Part shown: positions 9,847 to 18,153 of the stretch, piece after piece | Numbering within the stretch: position 1 is the stretch's first letter | Layout: every line of letters begins with the position of its first letter | DNA from: Mariniphaga anaerophila | GTDB taxonomy: Bacteria; Bacteroidota; Bacteroidia; Bacteroidales; Prolixibacteraceae | DNA: 64,000 nt | Assembly (NCBI RefSeq): GCF_900129025.1 | Contig: NZ_FQUM01000007.1 | Location: 1-64,000, forward strand | Direction: 5' to 3' | Program-made: the position numbers and the translations under genes | Notes under the pieces: model-generated | Told to the model about the DNA's origin: nothing | Database searches by the model: none | What the model saw: the letters and a program-made list of their open reading frames with translations, nothing else

Positions 9847-10608
9847 TTACGCTTTTCGATTGAAATCTCTCGAAAACGCCTGATCGGTAGGCATCACCAA
9901 AATGTCGTCAATGTTGACGTGTTTCGGGCGGGTAACCACAAACAGAATGGTGTCTGCGATATCCTTTGCCGCAAGTGGTGTAATTCCTTCGTAAACTTTA
10001 TTTGCACGTTCGCTGTCGCCGGCAAACCGCACCAGCGAAAACTCAGTTTCTACAGCTCCTGGTGAAACCGAAGAAACTTTAATGCCGTGTTTCAGAAAGT
10101 CCAGCCGCATTCCTTTGGTAATTGCCTGCACCGCATGCTTTGTCGCACAGTAAACATTTCCCATGGGGTACGTTTCTCTTCCGGCAATCGACGAAATATT
10201 TACAATGTGGCCTTCTCCTTTTTCAATCATCCGGGCAGAAACCAGACGCGAAATGTACAGCAATCCTTTAATGTTTGTGTCAATCATGCGTTCCCAGTCA
10301 TCAACGTTTCCGTTGTCGATTCCGCTTAGTCCGGCAGCAAGCCCTGCGTTGTTAATTAAAACATCAACCGTTTGCCATTCTTCCGGCAAGCTTTGAATCG
10401 CTTTTTCTGTCTCTTGCTGGTTCCTGATGTCAAAGTTCAAAACATGTACTTTGCTATCGGTTTCATTTTCAATTTTTTCTTTCAGGGCGTTCAGCCTTTC
10501 GTTTCTCCTTCCGGTAATTATCAGATTGAAATTGTTCTGAGCCAGCAGAGTTGAAGTGGCTTCGCCAATGCCGGATGTTGCGCCGGTAATTAATGCTGTT
10601 TTTTTCAT
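9847..10608 (-). CDS. SDR-family NAD(P)-dependent oxidoreductase (YdfG-like)
   Basis: This is a 253-residue classical short-chain dehydrogenase. The TGATSGIGEA cofactor motif is at about 8-17, GRRNERL after beta-2 indicates NADP preference, and NNAGLAAG is near residue 90. The catalytic Ser lies in VNISSIAG and the Tyr/Lys pair in YCATK. The length and the EGITPLAAKDIADTI region match the YdfG/serine 3-dehydrogenase-like group, which acts on 3-hydroxy acids or related carbonyls. The gene is single and divergent from the PurL-like gene. Confidence 0.9.
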   Translation of the reverse strand: MKKTALITGATSGIGEATSTLLAQNNFNLIITGRRNERLNALKEKIENETDSKVHVLNFDIRNQQETEKAIQSLPEEWQTVDVLINNAGLAAGLSGIDNGNVDDWERMIDTNIKGLLYISRLVSARMIEKGEGHIVNISSIAGRETYPMGNVYCATKHAVQAITKGMRLDFLKHGIKVSSVSPGAVETEFSLVRFAGDSERANKVYEGITPLAAKDIADTILFVVTRPKHVNIDDILVMPTDQAFSRDFNRKA

Positions 10609-10682
10609 TGTATTACGACTTTTTGTAGTTCCGCCGAAATTAAAAAAAATAGCTAATCTTATGGATAAATCACTTACTTAAT

Positions 10683-10690
10683 TACCTTTG
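10683..10690 (+). promoter_or_regulatory. -7 element TAnnTTTG upstream of the PurL-like gene
   Basis: TACCTTTG matches the Bacteroidota -7 consensus. It lies 34 bases before the ATG at 10725. No clear TTTG -33 element is seen at the expected distance, so the call rests on one box. Confidence 0.45.
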
Positions 10691-10724
10691 CTTTGGCTTT
10701 AATTACCAGAAAAACCATGTAAAT

Positions 10725-11765
10725 ATGAAAGAAGCGATGCAGCAAAAAGAGGAATTTACTTTAGACTCAATTCCTGAACCAACAGATATTGAGAATATTA
10801 TTTATTCACTCATGGTTAACCCCAATTTGTCGAGCATTAATTATTTTAATGATTTTAGTGAAGCCGGGATTTCTCCCGAATCTATCGGAGACGGGGACAA
10901 CGACGAGATTGGTTTGTTTGATATTGATAGCACCGGCACGAGTTTGGCCATGAGCACTCATGCGTTTCATCATCATCTTGAAAACGACCCGCAAAAAGCC
11001 ACCGAAATTCTAATTGCCAGGGCGGCTCGCAAAATGCTTTGTCTGGGTGCGCAGCCAACTGCAGTGAGCGCTTTTTTATATCATATTGATTTTGCCGATC
11101 CAAACGGGCAGTACATTGCATCGGGAGCGAAAAAAGGGCTGGAGAATGCTGCAGAAAAATTTAACCTGAAAGTTTCTGATAAGAAAATACGTTTTGACCA
11201 TTTTTCCGGGCATGGGCCGGTTCCGCCTACAATCATAATAAGCATGGTGGGCGTGGTTGAAGACAAAGAAAAGCTTACGACTCACGCATTTAAACAAAAA
11301 GGAGGAAATATATTTTTGATTGGCCGTTCGGTAGAAGATATTGGTTCGTCCGAGTACCTCGAGTTTTACCACGGCATTTCAGACTCTCCGCTGCCGGCTT
11401 TTAACATGGAAGATGAACTTAGAATTCAGGCGGCCATGCGCGAGTTGCATAAACTGGGCTTGTTGCAAAGCGCCAGTCCGGTCGGTAAAGGAGGTTTGTT
11501 TTTTACGCTTCTGCGTGCCGCCATTCCCAACGGACTTGGCTTTGATATTACCACCGATGCGGAAACACGAATGGATTCTTTTCTTTTTGGAGAAGCAATG
11601 GGCCGAATTTTGCTTGAGGTAGAGTCGGAAAAAGAGGACGATTTTGTGGATTTCATGACCGGAAAGAATATCCCGTTTTTTACGCTGGGGCACATAACTA
11701 AAGGGGAATTAAGAATCGACGACAATTCGTTAGGATACATCGATAAAATGACCCCGGGCGTGTAG
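10725..11765 (+). CDS. AIR synthase-related / half-PurL paralog
   Basis: This 346-residue protein follows the C-terminal PurM-like half of FGAM synthase (PurL) in order. An N-terminal strand region (STGTSLAMSTHAF) comes first, then AARKMLCLGAQPTAVSAFLYHIDFADP, then PPTIIISMVGVVED, GGNIFLIGRS and SSEYLEFYHG, and a terminal domain with GKGGLFFTLLRAAIPNGLGFDI and FLFGEAMGRILLEV. The SAHD-type motif of active PurL reads SASPVGKGG here, and no glutaminase domain is attached, so ordinary FGAM synthase activity is doubtful. It stands 27 bases before ubiE/menG. A nucleotide-binding role is likely from the fold; the function is unknown. Confidence 0.75.
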   Translation: MKEAMQQKEEFTLDSIPEPTDIENIIYSLMVNPNLSSINYFNDFSEAGISPESIGDGDNDEIGLFDIDSTGTSLAMSTHAFHHHLENDPQKATEILIARAARKMLCLGAQPTAVSAFLYHIDFADPNGQYIASGAKKGLENAAEKFNLKVSDKKIRFDHFSGHGPVPPTIIISMVGVVEDKEKLTTHAFKQKGGNIFLIGRSVEDIGSSEYLEFYHGISDSPLPAFNMEDELRIQAAMRELHKLGLLQSASPVGKGGLFFTLLRAAIPNGLGFDITTDAETRMDSFLFGEAMGRILLEVESEKEDDFVDFMTGKNIPFFTLGHITKGELRIDDNSLGYIDKMTPGV

Positions 11766-11792
11766 TCGCACCCTCATAATTTATTCGCTTTT

Positions 11793-12524
11793 ATGGCAGC
11801 TGTTCCCTATAAAAATTCCAACCTGAGCAAAAAAGTACAGGTTGAGGAAATGTTTGACCAAATCTCACACCGGTATGATTTGCTAAATCACCTTCTTTCT
11901 GTAAACATTGATAAAATTTGGCGTGGAAGGGCTATTAAAATGTTGCGCCCGCATCAACCCGAAACAATTTTGGATATTGCCACCGGAACTGCGGATTTTG
12001 CCGTGGCAGCAAAAAAGTTGAATCCGAAAAAAATTACAGGGATTGATCTTTCGGAGGGGATGCTGAAAATTGGCCGTCAGAAGGTGAAGAAGAAAGGATT
12101 GTCGTACATGATTGAACTGCAAAAAGCAGATTCAGAAGCGCTTCCTTTTGACAGCGAGTCGTTTGACGCTGCAACAGTTGGTTTTGGTGTCCGGAACTTT
12201 GAGAATCTCGAAAAAGGACTGGCAGAGATATACAGGGTGCTTCAGCCCGGAGGTGTATTTATTGTGCTGGAGTTTTCGTTGCCACGTAATAAAGTTTTTC
12301 GGAGTTTGTACTTTTTCTATTTTTTGAAAGTGCTGCCGTGGTTAGGCAGATTTGTTTCGAAAGACGAAAGGGCGTACACTTATCTTCCCGAATCGGTGCG
12401 GGAGTTTCCGTGCGGAGAAGACTTTGCCCGCATTTTGGAAAAAACAGGTTTCGAAAAATGTAAATGGGTGCCCCAAACCATGGGAATTGCCACCATTTAT
12501 GAAGCGCAAAAACCTAAAATTTAG
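11793..12524 (+). CDS. ubiE: Demethylmenaquinone methyltransferase UbiE/MenG
   Basis: This 243-residue SAM-dependent methyltransferase carries out the last step of menaquinone synthesis, C-methylation of demethylmenaquinone. Family markers are VEEMFDQISHRYDLLNHLLS near the N terminus, the SAM motif LDIATGTADFAVAA, ITGIDLSEGML, FDAATVGFGVRNF and the PGGVFIVLEFSLP strand, with GIATIYEAQKP at the end. In many Bacteroidota this gene is next to porT and a SpoU methyltransferase, as here. It would supply the menaquinone used by the alternative complex III encoded at 38-46 kb. Confidence 0.95.
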   Translation: MAAVPYKNSNLSKKVQVEEMFDQISHRYDLLNHLLSVNIDKIWRGRAIKMLRPHQPETILDIATGTADFAVAAKKLNPKKITGIDLSEGMLKIGRQKVKKKGLSYMIELQKADSEALPFDSESFDAATVGFGVRNFENLEKGLAEIYRVLQPGGVFIVLEFSLPRNKVFRSLYFFYFLKVLPWLGRFVSKDERAYTYLPESVREFPCGEDFARILEKTGFEKCKWVPQTMGIATIYEAQKPKI

Positions 12525-12582
12525 GAAAGAAAACAATAAAAAATCGCTTTATTTGTTTGTTTTATGAATTGAACGAAATCAG

Positions 12583-13344
12583 GTGAAAAAGAATTTTTTG
12601 ATCATATTGATTGTCCTTATTTCTTTTCAGGCTTTTTCTCAAAAGCAGAAAGTTAATCACATGACCACTTTTGATGATAAACTCATTCATTTTGGTTTTT
12701 CGCTGGGCATTAATACACTTGATTTTGGAGTGACACATTATAATCCCATTGGAACTAATCCGGAGTTTTCTCCAACCACCTGGCCGTTGGACAAGAAACA
12801 GATTGCCGTAGGAGACTACGTTCGGGCAGATGTTTCGCAACTTATTCCGGGTTTTACCGTGGGGATAATTTCGAGCCTGCGACTGACAAAAGATCTGGAT
12901 TTGCGCTTTCTTCCAGGGCTTTCGTTCGGGGAGCGTCAGCTATTTTACAATATTCCTGTTTGGGAAAAAGACAGTTATCAGCCTTTACAATACTATTCGA
13001 TTAAATCTACCTTTTTGGATTTTCCGCTGTTGCTGAAATACAAAGCTCGCCGAATTAATAACGACCGGCCTTACATCGTTTTCGGACCTGCTTACAGACA
13101 GGATATCAGCCGGACTGGGAAAGAGGATTTGGTACGATTGAAAAACGGTGGTTTTTATGCAGAAATAGGAGCCGGCTGGGATCATTATTTTGCGTTTTTC
13201 CGGTTTTCGGTAGAAGCAAAAATGAGTCTCGGGCTGAATAATATTCTTGGAGATCCTCCGGGCGTAAGTCAGCGGCAGTACTATTCGCAAGCAATAAAAG
13301 AGTTACGGTCGAATATTTTTACCCTTAGTTTTCACTTCGAATAA
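12583..13344 (+). CDS. porT: PorT-family T9SS-associated outer-membrane beta-barrel protein
   Basis: This 253-residue protein has a signal peptide (hydrophobic 4-14, cleavage near AFSQ) and an opening typical of PorT (DDKLIHFGFSLGINTLDF). Alternating amphipathic strands run to the end, with a C-terminal FTLSFHFE strand that suits outer-membrane insertion. PorT/SprT is required for type IX secretion, which fits the T9SS cargo at 124-6390. The start is GTG at 12583; no ATG lies at a suitable place. Synteny with ubiE upstream and a SpoU methyltransferase downstream supports the call. The 3' end overlaps the convergent methyltransferase gene by 13 bases. Confidence 0.85.
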   Translation: MKKNFLIILIVLISFQAFSQKQKVNHMTTFDDKLIHFGFSLGINTLDFGVTHYNPIGTNPEFSPTTWPLDKKQIAVGDYVRADVSQLIPGFTVGIISSLRLTKDLDLRFLPGLSFGERQLFYNIPVWEKDSYQPLQYYSIKSTFLDFPLLLKYKARRINNDRPYIVFGPAYRQDISRTGKEDLVRLKNGGFYAEIGAGWDHYFAFFRFSVEAKMSLGLNNILGDPPGVSQRQYYSQAIKELRSNIFTLSFHFE

Positions 13345-14108
13345 AGAGCCTTATTCCGCGAAAATTCGCTGCAAATAATTCCTGATGTTACAGCCACATT
13401 TAGTGACTCGGCTTTCTCTTTTCCCTGTCCGAACGAAGGAATGTTTAATTTAAATGTTACGTGTTTGGCTACTTCCTCTCTAATTCCTTTTCCCTCGTTT
13501 CCTAAAATAATTATTGCGTTGCCTGGCAGGGGTGTACTGTAAATGTTCTCTCCTTCCAGAAACGTACCGAAAACCGGCAGTTGCTGTTCGTTTGCAAGTA
13601 GAGCAAGGGCATCGAACGGTGTGTAAATTACTTTAACCCTTGTGAACGACCCCATTGTTGCCTGAATTACTTTGGGGTTAAACACATCGGCAGTATCCGG
13701 AGAACAAAACAGGTATTTTACCCCAAACCAGTCGCAGGTTCTGATTATCGTCCCCAAATTTCCCGGGTCCTGCACCCCGTCTAAGAAAAAGCAAAAGCCA
13801 TCAAGATTCTGCGGAAGCGTTGTTTGGTGCGGAAGCTCGCAAACAGCAAGGCAGTTTTGTGGCTGTTTTAACAAGCTTGCTTTTTTTATTTCGGCAGCAC
13901 TGGTTTCGGTTACTTTTTCTGCCTTGGGCAAAAGACTTTTGTTTTCCGAAATGAACTCAGCGGTGGCAAATAACTCCTTTACCCGAAAATGCGATTTTAG
14001 CACTTCCCGGATATTTTTGTCTCCCTCCACCAGGAAACTTTCCTCCTTTAGCCTGAACTTTTTCTGGGTAAGCGATTTTATCTGCTTTATCTTATTTTTT
14101 CCAATCAT
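13332..14108 (-). CDS. SpoU/TrmH-family RNA 2'-O-methyltransferase
   Basis: This 258-residue protein has an N-terminal substrate-binding domain (about 1-95; TQKKFRLKEESFLVEGDKNIREVL is characteristic of the RlmB/TsnR type) and a C-terminal SPOUT knot domain. The SPOUT motifs are DGVQDPGNLGTIIRTCDWFG, IILGNEGKGI and LNIPSFGQGKEKAESLNVAVTSG. The family methylates ribose 2'-OH in rRNA or tRNA with SAM; the exact nucleotide is not deducible. It is transcribed divergently from the TamL-like gene and converges on porT. Confidence 0.9.
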   Translation of the reverse strand: MIGKNKIKQIKSLTQKKFRLKEESFLVEGDKNIREVLKSHFRVKELFATAEFISENKSLLPKAEKVTETSAAEIKKASLLKQPQNCLAVCELPHQTTLPQNLDGFCFFLDGVQDPGNLGTIIRTCDWFGVKYLFCSPDTADVFNPKVIQATMGSFTRVKVIYTPFDALALLANEQQLPVFGTFLEGENIYSTPLPGNAIIILGNEGKGIREEVAKHVTFKLNIPSFGQGKEKAESLNVAVTSGIICSEFSRNKALYSK

Positions 14109-14140
14109 TAAAATGGTTGTATTCTGAATAATAAATGTTT

Positions 14141-14148
14141 CAAATTTA
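14141..14148 (-). promoter_or_regulatory. -7 element TAAATTTG for the SpoU methyltransferase gene
   Basis: Read on the minus strand the site is TAAATTTG, an exact TAnnTTTG match. It gives a leader of about 25 bases before the start at 14108. A -33 TTTG at the right spacing is not seen. Confidence 0.45.
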
Positions 14149-14172
14149 CTGTTTCCATCTAAAACACTTCAT

Positions 14173-14180
14173 TATTTTTG
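14173..14180 (+). promoter_or_regulatory. -7 element TATTTTTG for the TamL-like gene
   Basis: TATTTTTG is an exact TAnnTTTG match. It lies downstream of the most distal ATG (14135) of the following reading frame. If used, initiation would be near 14187 and the protein would have to start at GTG 14195 or later. Confidence 0.45.
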
Positions 14181-14194
14181 TTGAAATTAAAAAT

Positions 14195-16537
14195 GTGGCA
14201 TTGATTAGAAGAGCAATTAAATACTTGATTAACTACCGGAAACTGACTGTTGTTGCACTTGCAGCCTTTTTATTTTCCTGTTCGCCAGTGAAGTTTGTTC
14301 CCGAGGACAGGTATTTATTGAATAAAGTAGAGGTTGAGGTTGATAATTCTACAATTAACAAAGAAGAAGCAAAACTGCAAATCAGGCAGAAAGAGAACTA
14401 CAAAATTCTGGGTTTTGCCAAGTTTTATTTGTGGATGTATAATTTGTCTTCGAAAAAGAAAGCAAACAGTTGGCTGAAGAAAATAGGCGAACCGCCTGAA
14501 GTTTTTGACGAGTCGCTGGTTGGTGCATCGGAGGCTCGCTTGAAACAATACCTCGGAAACAAAGGTTTCTTCAGAGCCAATGTGAATACCGATGTGATGG
14601 TGAACGAAAATCGGAGGAAAGCAAATGTCAGGTATAAAGTTGAAACGGGAGAGCAATATAAAATCAGAAAGGTAAATTACCACATCAGCGATTCTACGCT
14701 CAAAGTGCTGTTTTTTAATGATTCAGCAAAAGCTTTTATCCGGCCGGGTACACCGTTCGATTTCAGCCTGCTGGAGCAGCAACGGTCAAAAATTGTCAAT
14801 CTGTTTAAAAATGAGGGGTATTATTACTTTTCTAAAGACGAAGTAAGTTATTTGGCAGACAGTAGTTTGTACGAAAAAGAAGTTGTGCTCGACCTCTATA
14901 TCGGCAGTTCGCCCGAACAAAGTTCTGAAAAGAAATTTGAGCCGTATTCTCTGAATCATTTTTATATTTCGGTGTTACCGGGGTCTGTGCCGGTTTCTGC
15001 TGAGTCGAGCAGGTTTTGGCAATTTTCCGATACCATTCGTTGGGAAAACCATACACTTTTTTCCAACCCTGAAATAAGGTACCGGCCCAGGCTTTTTGAC
15101 AGTATGCTTCAAATGAAAAACGGCTCGCTCTATCGGCTCGACGATGCCCGCCATACTTTCGATGCATTCAACCGGTTGCGGCAATTCCGGTTTATTGATA
15201 TTCAGTTTAGTGAGCCGGAAATGCCGGTAGACACAAATTTGCTCGATTGCCACATTCGGTTGGCTCCTCTGAGCAAACAGGCTGTTTCTTTTGATGTTGA
15301 AGGAACAAACACTTCGGGGAACCTGGGGATGGCCGGCAATGTGAATTTTCAGCACCGCAACATGTTTCGGGGTGCCGAAGTGTTGCAGTTGAACCTGAAA
15401 GGCGCCATTGAACGTCAACAGCGAACAAATAAAAATGTAACAGAATATTTTAATACGCGCGAGCTTGGTTCGGAAATGAGCCTTACAATCCCAAAAATTT
15501 TGGGAACCAGAAAGCTGGTCGATGCATTTTGGAATTTGCTTCCCAAAACAATTTTCACAGTGGGGTACAATTACCAGCGCCGGCCCGAATACACCCGTAC
15601 AATTTCGAGTTTAAAGTTTGGGTACGACTGGATGACTTCGGAATACCGCAAACACACCTGGAATCTTCTTGATTTTAACATGGTCACCCTGTATCAGTTC
15701 GATCCAAGCTTTATCGAAATGATAAAAGATTTGTATATAAAAAGCAGTTTTACCGATCACCTTATTTTTGCGATGAACTATTCTTTTGTGCACAACACTC
15801 ACAAACTGGGAACATTTCAGAATTACTTTTATTTGCGGTTCAACGTAGAGTCTGCCGGGAATTTACTCTATTTGCTTTCGGAAACATTAGACCGTAAGCA
15901 AACGCAGGTGGTCGATTCGTCCGGGCCCGGAACTTCGGAATTTTATACGCTTTTTAAAACGCGATTTGCGCAGTATATAAAGTCTGATTTGGAATTCCGT
16001 TACGGATACATTATCGATAAATACAATGCAATAGTAGGAAGGGCTTTTTTTGGGGCCGGGCTGCCATACGGAAATTTCGATGTTTTGCCTTTCGAGAAAA
16101 AGTACTTTACCGGAGGCGCTAACGGAATTAGGGCTTGGCAGGTTCGCGCGTTGGGCCCCGGAACATACAAGGCGCCCGAAAATGAATATCCCAACCAGTC
16201 GTCTGACATTAAACTGGAAGCCAATTTGGAGTACCGGTTTAAATTGATGAGCTTTTTAGAAGGCGCCCTGTTTTTTGACGCAGGTAACATTTGGGCAATT
16301 AACGAAAAAGATAATCGTCCGGGTGCACAGTTTAAGCTGAATGAGTTTTACAAGCAACTTGCGCTTGGCACAGGAACTGGATTCAGGTTCGATTTTAATT
16401 ACTTTATTTTCCGGCTTGACTTGGGAATGAAACTGCGCGACCCTTCCCAGGAAGCTGATAATGGTTGGATTATTGGTCATCGAAAATATACCGGCGACGA
16501 TTTTAATATTTCGTTTGCTATCGGCTATCCATTCTAG
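14195..16537 (+). CDS. tamL: TamL/BamA-family outer-membrane lipoprotein
   Basis: This protein of about 780 residues belongs to the Omp85 superfamily. A signal peptide with lipobox AFLFSC is followed by SPVKFVPEDRYLLNKVEVEV, which fits the lipid-anchored TamL of Bacteroidota. POTRA-like segments cover about 30-350. A C-terminal 16-strand barrel includes an LRAW-like GGANGIRAWQVRALGPG loop and ends FNISFAIGYPF with a terminal Phe. The family works in outer-membrane protein insertion or transport, and in Bacteroidota it pairs with TamB. The frame is open from an ATG at 14135, but that ATG overlaps the divergent promoter region. I prefer GTG 14195, which puts the basic and hydrophobic segment of the signal peptide at the N terminus. 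Confidence 0.85.
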   Translation: MALIRRAIKYLINYRKLTVVALAAFLFSCSPVKFVPEDRYLLNKVEVEVDNSTINKEEAKLQIRQKENYKILGFAKFYLWMYNLSSKKKANSWLKKIGEPPEVFDESLVGASEARLKQYLGNKGFFRANVNTDVMVNENRRKANVRYKVETGEQYKIRKVNYHISDSTLKVLFFNDSAKAFIRPGTPFDFSLLEQQRSKIVNLFKNEGYYYFSKDEVSYLADSSLYEKEVVLDLYIGSSPEQSSEKKFEPYSLNHFYISVLPGSVPVSAESSRFWQFSDTIRWENHTLFSNPEIRYRPRLFDSMLQMKNGSLYRLDDARHTFDAFNRLRQFRFIDIQFSEPEMPVDTNLLDCHIRLAPLSKQAVSFDVEGTNTSGNLGMAGNVNFQHRNMFRGAEVLQLNLKGAIERQQRTNKNVTEYFNTRELGSEMSLTIPKILGTRKLVDAFWNLLPKTIFTVGYNYQRRPEYTRTISSLKFGYDWMTSEYRKHTWNLLDFNMVTLYQFDPSFIEMIKDLYIKSSFTDHLIFAMNYSFVHNTHKLGTFQNYFYLRFNVESAGNLLYLLSETLDRKQTQVVDSSGPGTSEFYTLFKTRFAQYIKSDLEFRYGYIIDKYNAIVGRAFFGAGLPYGNFDVLPFEKKYFTGGANGIRAWQVRALGPGTYKAPENEYPNQSSDIKLEANLEYRFKLMSFLEGALFFDAGNIWAINEKDNRPGAQFKLNEFYKQLALGTGTGFRFDFNYFIFRLDLGMKLRDPSQEADNGWIIGHRKYTGDDFNISFAIGYPF

Positions 16538-16659
16538 AATTTTTAGTTTTCATCCAATTTTTCCTTAATGTTGGATATTTTTTGCATTTTTAGCCCGGTT
16601 TTAGCGAGAGTTTGAAACGAAAAAGGAGCATTTGCAAACAATTTAATACCGCGTAATTT

Positions 16660-18024
16660 ATGTCTGGACATAACACTGAACGTGATTCCTTTGGTTCAAG
16701 GTTTGGGGTAATCGCTGCTACGGCAGGTTCTGCAATCGGTCTTGGAAATATCTGGCGCTTCCCTTATGTGGCAGGAGAAAATGGAGGAGGAGCTTTTCTA
16801 ATTATTTATCTGGGATTCATCCTTGTAATCGGCATTCCTGTTATGTTGTCCGAATTTGCGATAGGACGCAGTGCTCAGCGAAACGTTTTTCGGTCGTTCC
16901 GAATGCTGGCTCCAGGCAAGCATTGGTATCTGATCGGTTTAATGGGGGTTGGCGCGGCTTTTATGATTCTGGCCTTTTACACAGCTGTTGCCGGCTGGAC
17001 ACTTGAATATATTTTTCAATCGATAATTAATGGTTTCGACGGACTTAGTTCGCAGGAGTTAAACGAGATGTATTTTTCGTTTATCGGAAGTCCCTGGCGG
17101 CCGTTGCTTTGGTTCTTTGTTTTTATGGGACTAACCGCTGCTATTATTATGGCAGGCGTTCAAAAGGGAATCGAGAAGTACACGAAAATTCTGATGCCTA
17201 TGTTGCTCGTGCTGCTGCTCGTTTTGGTAGTACGATCGGTTACTTTGCCCGGTGCAGAAAAAGGAATTTCGTTTTTGTTTAAGCCCGATTTTAGTAAAAT
17301 TACTCCTTCTACTGTTCTAGAGGCGCTGGGACAGGCTTTTTTTTCGTTGAGTATCGGGATGGGAACGCTTATTACTTACGCATCCTATATTAAAAAAAGC
17401 GACAACCTAGGGATGACTTCGGTTTCGGTTGCTTTTGCCGATACTTTTATTGCAGTGCTTGCCGGGCTTGCCATTTTTCCTGCGGTTTTCGCGTTCAATA
17501 TTGAACCCGGCTCCGGCGAAGGACTGGTTTATATTACACTTCCCAATATTTTTCAGCAGATGCCGGGAGGTTATTATTTCTCGTTGATGTTTTTCATCTT
17601 ACTGGGGGTTGCGGCATTAACATCAACCATTTCGGTGCTGGAAGTAATTGTCGCTTTTTTTTCCGAAGAGTTGGGGCTAAAACGAAAAGCTGCTACCTGG
17701 CTTGCTACTTCTTCGGTTTCAATTTTAGGGGTTTTATGTGTGCTGTCGACCAGTTCGCTGGCAGATGCAAAATTGTTTGGATTTACTGTCTTCGGGTTGA
17801 TGAACTTCACCTCTGCAAATATTTTGCTACCCCTCGGCGGGTTTTTTATCGTAATTTTTGTAGCATGGTTTCTCGGGCGCGATAAGGCAAAAGAAGAGTT
17901 GTCAAACAATGGCGAATTGAAGGTGAGGTATATCCCGTTTTTTATGTTTGTTGTGAAATTTCTTGCCCCGTTGGCAATCGCTTTTATTTTCCTGCAGGGA
18001 GTGGGGCTGATCAATTTTTCTTAA
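16660..18024 (+). CDS. Neurotransmitter:sodium symporter (SNF) family transporter
   Basis: This 454-residue inner-membrane protein has the LeuT fold and about 11-12 transmembrane segments. The first helix carries the family signature SAIGLGNIWRFPYVAGENGGGAF with the unwound Na+/substrate site, and helix 6 contains GQAFFSLSIGMGTLITYASY. Bacterial members import amino acids or related amines with Na+. The substrate is not deducible. The gene appears to be a single unit. Confidence 0.92.
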   Translation: MSGHNTERDSFGSRFGVIAATAGSAIGLGNIWRFPYVAGENGGGAFLIIYLGFILVIGIPVMLSEFAIGRSAQRNVFRSFRMLAPGKHWYLIGLMGVGAAFMILAFYTAVAGWTLEYIFQSIINGFDGLSSQELNEMYFSFIGSPWRPLLWFFVFMGLTAAIIMAGVQKGIEKYTKILMPMLLVLLLVLVVRSVTLPGAEKGISFLFKPDFSKITPSTVLEALGQAFFSLSIGMGTLITYASYIKKSDNLGMTSVSVAFADTFIAVLAGLAIFPAVFAFNIEPGSGEGLVYITLPNIFQQMPGGYYFSLMFFILLGVAALTSTISVLEVIVAFFSEELGLKRKAATWLATSSVSILGVLCVLSTSSLADAKLFGFTVFGLMNFTSANILLPLGGFFIVIFVAWFLGRDKAKEELSNNGELKVRYIPFFMFVVKFLAPLAIAFIFLQGVGLINFS

Positions 18025-18090
18025 TCCGAAAGTTGAGACGGATTTTTTGGTCTCCAGTCTGAATCTGTTTCAGTACAAAAGAGTAGAGTT

Positions 18091-18147
18091 GCATTTTTGG
18101 ATGTAAAGCTTTATATTAAAGCTTGTTATTTCGGTACCCAAAAATGC
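18091..18147. repeat. Nested inverted repeat in front of the helix-hairpin-helix gene
   Basis: The outer arms GCATTTTTGG (18091-18100) and CCAAAAATGC (18138-18147) are perfectly complementary over 10 bases. Inside them, AAGCTTTA and TAAAGCTT form a second 8-bp stem with a 3-base loop. The right outer arm ends six bases before the likely start codon at 18154, so a folded transcript would mask the ribosome entry region. The repeat may be an operator or an RNA switch; the function is not known. Confidence 0.6.
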
Positions 18148-18153
18148 AGCAAA

